Positions 60,831 to 64,000 of a stretch of DNA of 64,000 nt are shown here, piece after piece. The translations under genes were made by a program, and so were the position numbers. Source of the stretch: Variovorax sp. PBS-H4 (GTDB lineage Bacteria > Pseudomonadota > Gammaproteobacteria > Burkholderiales > Burkholderiaceae_C); contig NZ_LR594675.1 of NCBI RefSeq assembly GCF_901827205.1, positions 5,698,001-5,762,000 on the forward strand, in the 5' to 3' direction. How positions within the stretch are numbered: the stretch's first letter is position 1; the number at the start of each line of letters is the position of its first letter. The notes beneath the pieces were generated by a model, which saw nothing but the letters and a program-made list of their open reading frames with translations, ran no database searches and was not told where the DNA came from.

Positions 60831-61817
60831 TCAATCGAGGCGCAAGTCCGCGAGCTTGACCACTCGGGTCCACTTCGCGGACTCGGCGTTCACGAAGGCG
60901 TCGAAGTCGCTCGGCGAACTGTAGGCGACCTCGTCACCTTGCGCCTCCAGACCCATGCGAACCGCGGGATCCTTCAGAGCCGCGGCCAGGGCGTCGTTGA
61001 GCTTCTGCACAACATCTCCTGGCGTCCCGGCCGGGGCGAAAAGTCCCCACCAGGCATTTGCTTCAACGCCCTTCATGCCCGCTTCGTCCAGCGTCGGCAG
61101 GTCGGGGAAGGCGACGGACCGCTTCTTCCCCGTGGTCGCCAGGGCGCGAACTTTGCCGGCTTTTACCATTGCCTGCACCACCGGGATGTGGTTGATGGAG
61201 AAGGCGATGTCCCCGGTGATCAGAGCCGTGAGCGCTGCCGGGCCGCCACCATAAGGAATGTGGGCCGACGTGAGGTGGTTGGCCTGCTTGAAAAGCTCAG
61301 CCGCCAGTTGGGGAAACGTGCCGTTGCCGTTGCTCCCATAGAACGCGCGCACTCCCTGCTCCTTGAGGTACTTCGTCAACTGCGGCACGTCGGTCGCGGG
61401 AACCTTGGAGCCCGTGACCAAAACCAGAGGGCCGGAGCTGATCTGGCCGACGGGCACGAAATCCTTCTTTGCGTCGTACTGCAAGTTCCTGTAGAGCGCC
61501 GGGCCGAAGACCTGCGTGGCGGAGCCGCCCAACAGAACGGTATAGCCGTCGGGCTTCGCCTTCGCCGCGTATGCGGCGCCGATCGTGCCGCCGGCGCCGG
61601 GCTTGTTCTCGACGATCACTGGCGCACCGAGGGCGATGGACATCTTCTGGCCCACCATGCGAGCAACCACGTCGACCACCCCGCCGGCTGGGAACGGCAC
61701 CACGATCGACACCGGGCGGGAGGGGTACTTGCCTTGTGCCCAAGTGGGCATGGCGTAGGCAGCCGCGGCGAAAGCCATGAGCGCCCGGCGGCGAGAAAAT
61801 GTGATGCGAGTTTCCAC
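60831..61817 (-). CDS. Bug/TctC family periplasmic solute-binding protein
   Basis: 328 residues. The signal peptide is cleaved near TWA-QGKYP (about residue 28). RPVSIVVPFPAGGVVDVVAR and VIVENKPGAGGTIGAAYAA are the family ligand loops. Ten bases separate it from the sulfatase gene upstream, so enolase-type enzyme, sulfatase and Bug form one minus-strand operon. Its ligand is probably the ester cleaved by the sulfatase-family enzyme or the acid released. It is convergent with the NRPS. Confidence 0.95.
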   Translation of the reverse strand: METRITFSRRRALMAFAAAAYAMPTWAQGKYPSRPVSIVVPFPAGGVVDVVARMVGQKMSIALGAPVIVENKPGAGGTIGAAYAAKAKPDGYTVLLGGSATQVFGPALYRNLQYDAKKDFVPVGQISSGPLVLVTGSKVPATDVPQLTKYLKEQGVRAFYGSNGNGTFPQLAAELFKQANHLTSAHIPYGGGPAALTALITGDIAFSINHIPVVQAMVKAGKVRALATTGKKRSVAFPDLPTLDEAGMKGVEANAWWGLFAPAGTPGDVVQKLNDALAAALKDPAVRMGLEAQGDEVAYSSPSDFDAFVNAESAKWTRVVKLADLRLD

Positions 61818-61827
61818 GAGCGCTCCT

Positions 61828-63288
61828 TCAGATCAACATCGCTTGCTGGGGCTTCGGTGTGGGCTGCTGACGGCTCGCGATCGCAGCGCGAAGTTGCCAC
61901 ACCAGAACTTCATGCACGAGCATGTTCTTCAGATGGGCGTGTTCGCTGGAGGTCCAGAGGTTGCGCAACTCGCCCGGGTCCACTTCCAGGTCATACAGTT
62001 CCCCGTGCTCTTCGCCGAGGTAGTACACGAATTTCCAGCGCTCATCGCGCCGCATCACGATGTATTCGGCGCCGGTCTGGATGTGGTCGCGAGCGAGTTC
62101 GGACCACACTTCCTTGCGGATCGCGTTCGCCTCGCCCTTGAGGATCGGCCACAGCGACTTTGCCTCGAACGACTTTGGCGGTTCGACGCCCGCGGCCTCC
62201 AGGACCGTTGGCGCGATATCCATCCATTGAACCAGCGAGTCGTTGCGGCGCGGCGCGATGTGGTTCTTGGACCAGAGAATGAGCGGCACCTTCACCGAAC
62301 CCTCGTACATCGTCCATTTCTGGATGTGGCCGTGGTCGCCGAGCGCATCCCCATGGTCCGAGGTAAAGATGACGATCGCGTTGTCCAGGTAGCCGCGCTG
62401 GTCCAGCGTCTTCAGTATCTCGCCGACCTTGTCGTCGATCATCGTCACATTGGCCGCGTAGTGGCGGCGGATGCGCAGCAGCTCCTCGGGCGTGGGCTTG
62501 TCCTTCCACGACACCGAGTCGTAGTTGTTGCGAATCATGTTGTTCCGCAGCGTTCGGTGCGCTGGCGGCTGCGCTGCAAGTTCCTCGGCGGTCGTCTCCG
62601 GGATCGGAATGTCGACGTCCTTGTACATGTCCAGGTAGCGCGGCAACGGATCGTATGGAGGGTGCGGGCCCGGGAAGCCGATCTGCAGGAACAAGGGAGC
62701 TTCGGACTTTCGCTCCTTCAGCCACCAGACAGCGTGGTCCCCGATGAACATGTCGGAGTGCATGTCCTCGTCGAGGTGCCAGGGGAAAGCGCCGTGCGCG
62801 TTGCGATAGCCTTCAGGGTCCGCCGTGTACCGCGTGTAGCGGCTGGGCTTTTCCAGCTTGCGCGCGTGCAGCGCCTTGTCCCATTCGTCATAGAGCGCCC
62901 GCGGGTGCTCGTCCAGAAAGAGTGGCCGGTCCTTGTTTTCCATGAAGAAGCGCTGGTGGAAGCCGCCTTTTGCGTCGTAGGGATTGATGTGCATCTTGCC
63001 GATGTTCACGCAGTGGTAGCCGGTGTCGGCCAGCCACTTCACCCAGGTCGGCTCCCACGGGTGGAAGTTCGTGAACACGCCGGTGGCGTGCGGATACATG
63101 CCTGTGAACAGGCTCGCCCGCGAGCCCACGCACACAGGCGAAGTCACGTAGCAATTGGTGAACGCTGCGCCTTCTCGCGCCAGCCGGTCGAGCACCGGAG
63201 TCTTCATCCACGGGGCACCCAACGCGTTGATCGTGTCGAAGCGCTGCTGGTCGGTGATGATGAGGATGATGTTGGGCCTATCACTCAT
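61828..63288 (-). CDS. Sulfatase / phosphonate monoester hydrolase family enzyme
   Basis: 486 residues of the alkaline phosphatase-like superfamily, starting NIILIITDQQRFDTINALGA (metal-binding DQ/D region). The nucleophile motif reads SPVCVGSRASLFTG: Cys-x-Gly-x-Arg instead of the usual Cys-x-Pro-x-Arg that directs formylglycine formation. IFTSDHGDALGDHGH provides the C-terminal metal ligands. No signal peptide is seen, so it is probably cytosolic. The start ATG lies inside the last codons of the upstream enolase-superfamily gene (eight-base overlap). It could hydrolyse a sulfate ester or a phosphonate monoester. Confidence 0.9.
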   Translation of the reverse strand: MSDRPNIILIITDQQRFDTINALGAPWMKTPVLDRLAREGAAFTNCYVTSPVCVGSRASLFTGMYPHATGVFTNFHPWEPTWVKWLADTGYHCVNIGKMHINPYDAKGGFHQRFFMENKDRPLFLDEHPRALYDEWDKALHARKLEKPSRYTRYTADPEGYRNAHGAFPWHLDEDMHSDMFIGDHAVWWLKERKSEAPLFLQIGFPGPHPPYDPLPRYLDMYKDVDIPIPETTAEELAAQPPAHRTLRNNMIRNNYDSVSWKDKPTPEELLRIRRHYAANVTMIDDKVGEILKTLDQRGYLDNAIVIFTSDHGDALGDHGHIQKWTMYEGSVKVPLILWSKNHIAPRRNDSLVQWMDIAPTVLEAAGVEPPKSFEAKSLWPILKGEANAIRKEVWSELARDHIQTGAEYIVMRRDERWKFVYYLGEEHGELYDLEVDPGELRNLWTSSEHAHLKNMLVHEVLVWQLRAAIASRQQPTPKPQQAMLI

Positions 63289-64000
63289 TTTTGTCGCCTT
63301 TCGAAAACTGCCTGCTCTTGATCGTGTGTTCCAGGATGAGGTATGGCGCGAGTGCGGACAGCTCCGGCCGCGCGCCGCACCCTGCAAGTTCAGGGAGCGT
63401 TACAGCGCCGTCGCGCACCTGCAGCGCCTCCCCGGCCAGCAACTCGCGCAGGGGATTGCGGTTTGCATCGACTTCGGCGAATCCTTCGCCGCCGATGGCA
63501 GCTTTCAGGTGGAGGGTCGCGAGCAGTCCGATCCCGCCACCCAGCCAATGCGGACATAGCCACGCCGAAGCCGTGGCTGCGGCTTGCGCGAGCGGCAGGC
63601 AACCTGTGAATCCGCCCCACTTGGCCACGTCCGGCTGCAGCACCTTCAGGCAGCGAGCGTCGAGGAATCGAGCGAAGTCGCCCGCACGCAAGTTCTCGCC
63701 CGCCGCGAGGGGAACAGGCGCACGATGTGCGAGGCGTCGCCAGTCATCGATTGGAGCATCCGCTGCAATCGGCTCCTCCAGCCACAAAGGCTTGAATGCG
63801 GCAAGACGCTCGGCCATCATCGAAGCTTCTTCGACATCCCAGGCCTGGTTTGCGTCTACCATCAGGCCGACCGAATCGCCCAAGGTGGATCGCAGACTCG
63901 AGAGGTTCGCGACATCGCGCTCGGCCCCGAACCCGACCTTCAGCTTGAAGGTCGTGTGGCCTTCGGCAGCCTTTGCAGCAGCGAGGCGCTCGGGCTGCGT
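63281..64000 (-). CDS. Enolase-superfamily (mandelate racemase/muconate lactonizing type) enzyme, 5' end beyond window
   Basis: The C-terminal 239 residues are present; the N-terminus lies beyond the right edge. FKLKVGFG contains the catalytic K-x-K. Metal ligands follow in VDANQAW (Asp), WLEEPI (Glu) and AAGENL (Glu). PDVAKWGGFTG places a lysine opposite the K-x-K, as in the muconate lactonizing enzyme branch (syn/epimerase/lactonizing chemistry), and CPHWLGGG completes the barrel. It probably dehydrates, racemises or cycloisomerises an acid generated by the sulfatase-family partner. Confidence 0.9.
   Translation of the reverse strand, partial: TQPERLAAAKAAEGHTTFKLKVGFGAERDVANLSSLRSTLGDSVGLMVDANQAWDVEEASMMAERLAAFKPLWLEEPIAADAPIDDWRRLAHRAPVPLAAGENLRAGDFARFLDARCLKVLQPDVAKWGGFTGCLPLAQAAATASAWLCPHWLGGGIGLLATLHLKAAIGGEGFAEVDANRNPLRELLAGEALQVRDGAVTLPELAGCGARPELSALAPYLILEHTIKSRQFSKGDKNE

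Noticed and set aside
1..64000. CRISPR arrays, tRNA, rRNA, prophage or plasmid origin
   Set aside because: No regularly spaced direct repeats, no tRNA or rRNA sequence, and no phage or replication genes seen.

Overview
The window is high-GC DNA from an aerobic, metabolically versatile betaproteobacterium. The six Bug-type (TctC family) solute-binding proteins, CaiB-type CoA transferase, FadR/LysR regulators, hydantoinase A/B pair and DUF5985 pair point to Burkholderiales, most likely Comamonadaceae close to Variovorax. That placement is inferred from gene content; no rRNA, tRNA or marker gene is present. No phage, insertion sequence with transposase, CRISPR array or stable RNA gene was seen.

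Layout. 1-3566: truncated amidohydrolase, FadR-type regulator, CoA transferase and MFS carrier. 3923-4835: compact operon of a winged-helix-like protein and two small DUF5985 membrane proteins. 4919-6178: predicted Na+/H+ antiporter. 6370-9203: nitroreductase and two Bug proteins. 9338-18233: LysR divergent from a six-gene operon (thiol dioxygenase, four-repeat rhodanese, cystathionine beta-lyase-like enzyme, aspartoacylase-like deacylase, Bug protein, BisC-like molybdoenzyme) that looks like an organosulfur catabolic pathway. 18331-20676: small orphan, Bug protein and quinone oxidoreductase. 20741-20992: element bounded by inverted repeats.

21092-35128 is a CoA-dependent catabolic island: FadR regulator, two acyl-CoA dehydrogenase subunits, acyl-CoA ligase, Bug, nitronate-monooxygenase-like enzyme, double-hotdog MaoC hydratase, two enoyl-CoA hydratases, SDR, cysteine-less thiolase-like protein with a DUF35 partner, and a Rieske oxygenase with its reductase. 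Most transcription units from base 1 to 35128 other than the sulfur and DUF5985 operons carry a TGGTnnnACCA-like dyad in the promoter, so they look like one FadR-controlled regulon.

35189-39092: small anchored secreted protein, ABM-fold protein and a hybrid histidine kinase. 39294-44050: GntR regulator, NitT/TauT-type ABC transporter and a PLP decarboxylase of the sphingosine-phosphate-lyase type; a shared TATATTCAAG element precedes both the regulator and the transporter operon. 44082-44895: cytochrome b561 plus PepSY protein. 45045-54185: LysR divergent from hydantoinase A/B, a D-threonine-aldolase-fold enzyme and a polar amino-acid ABC transporter. 54389-60754: a solitary dimodular NRPS (C-A-PCP-C-A-PCP) without a release domain. 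60831-64000: Bug protein, sulfatase with an altered active-site motif, and a truncated enolase-superfamily enzyme.
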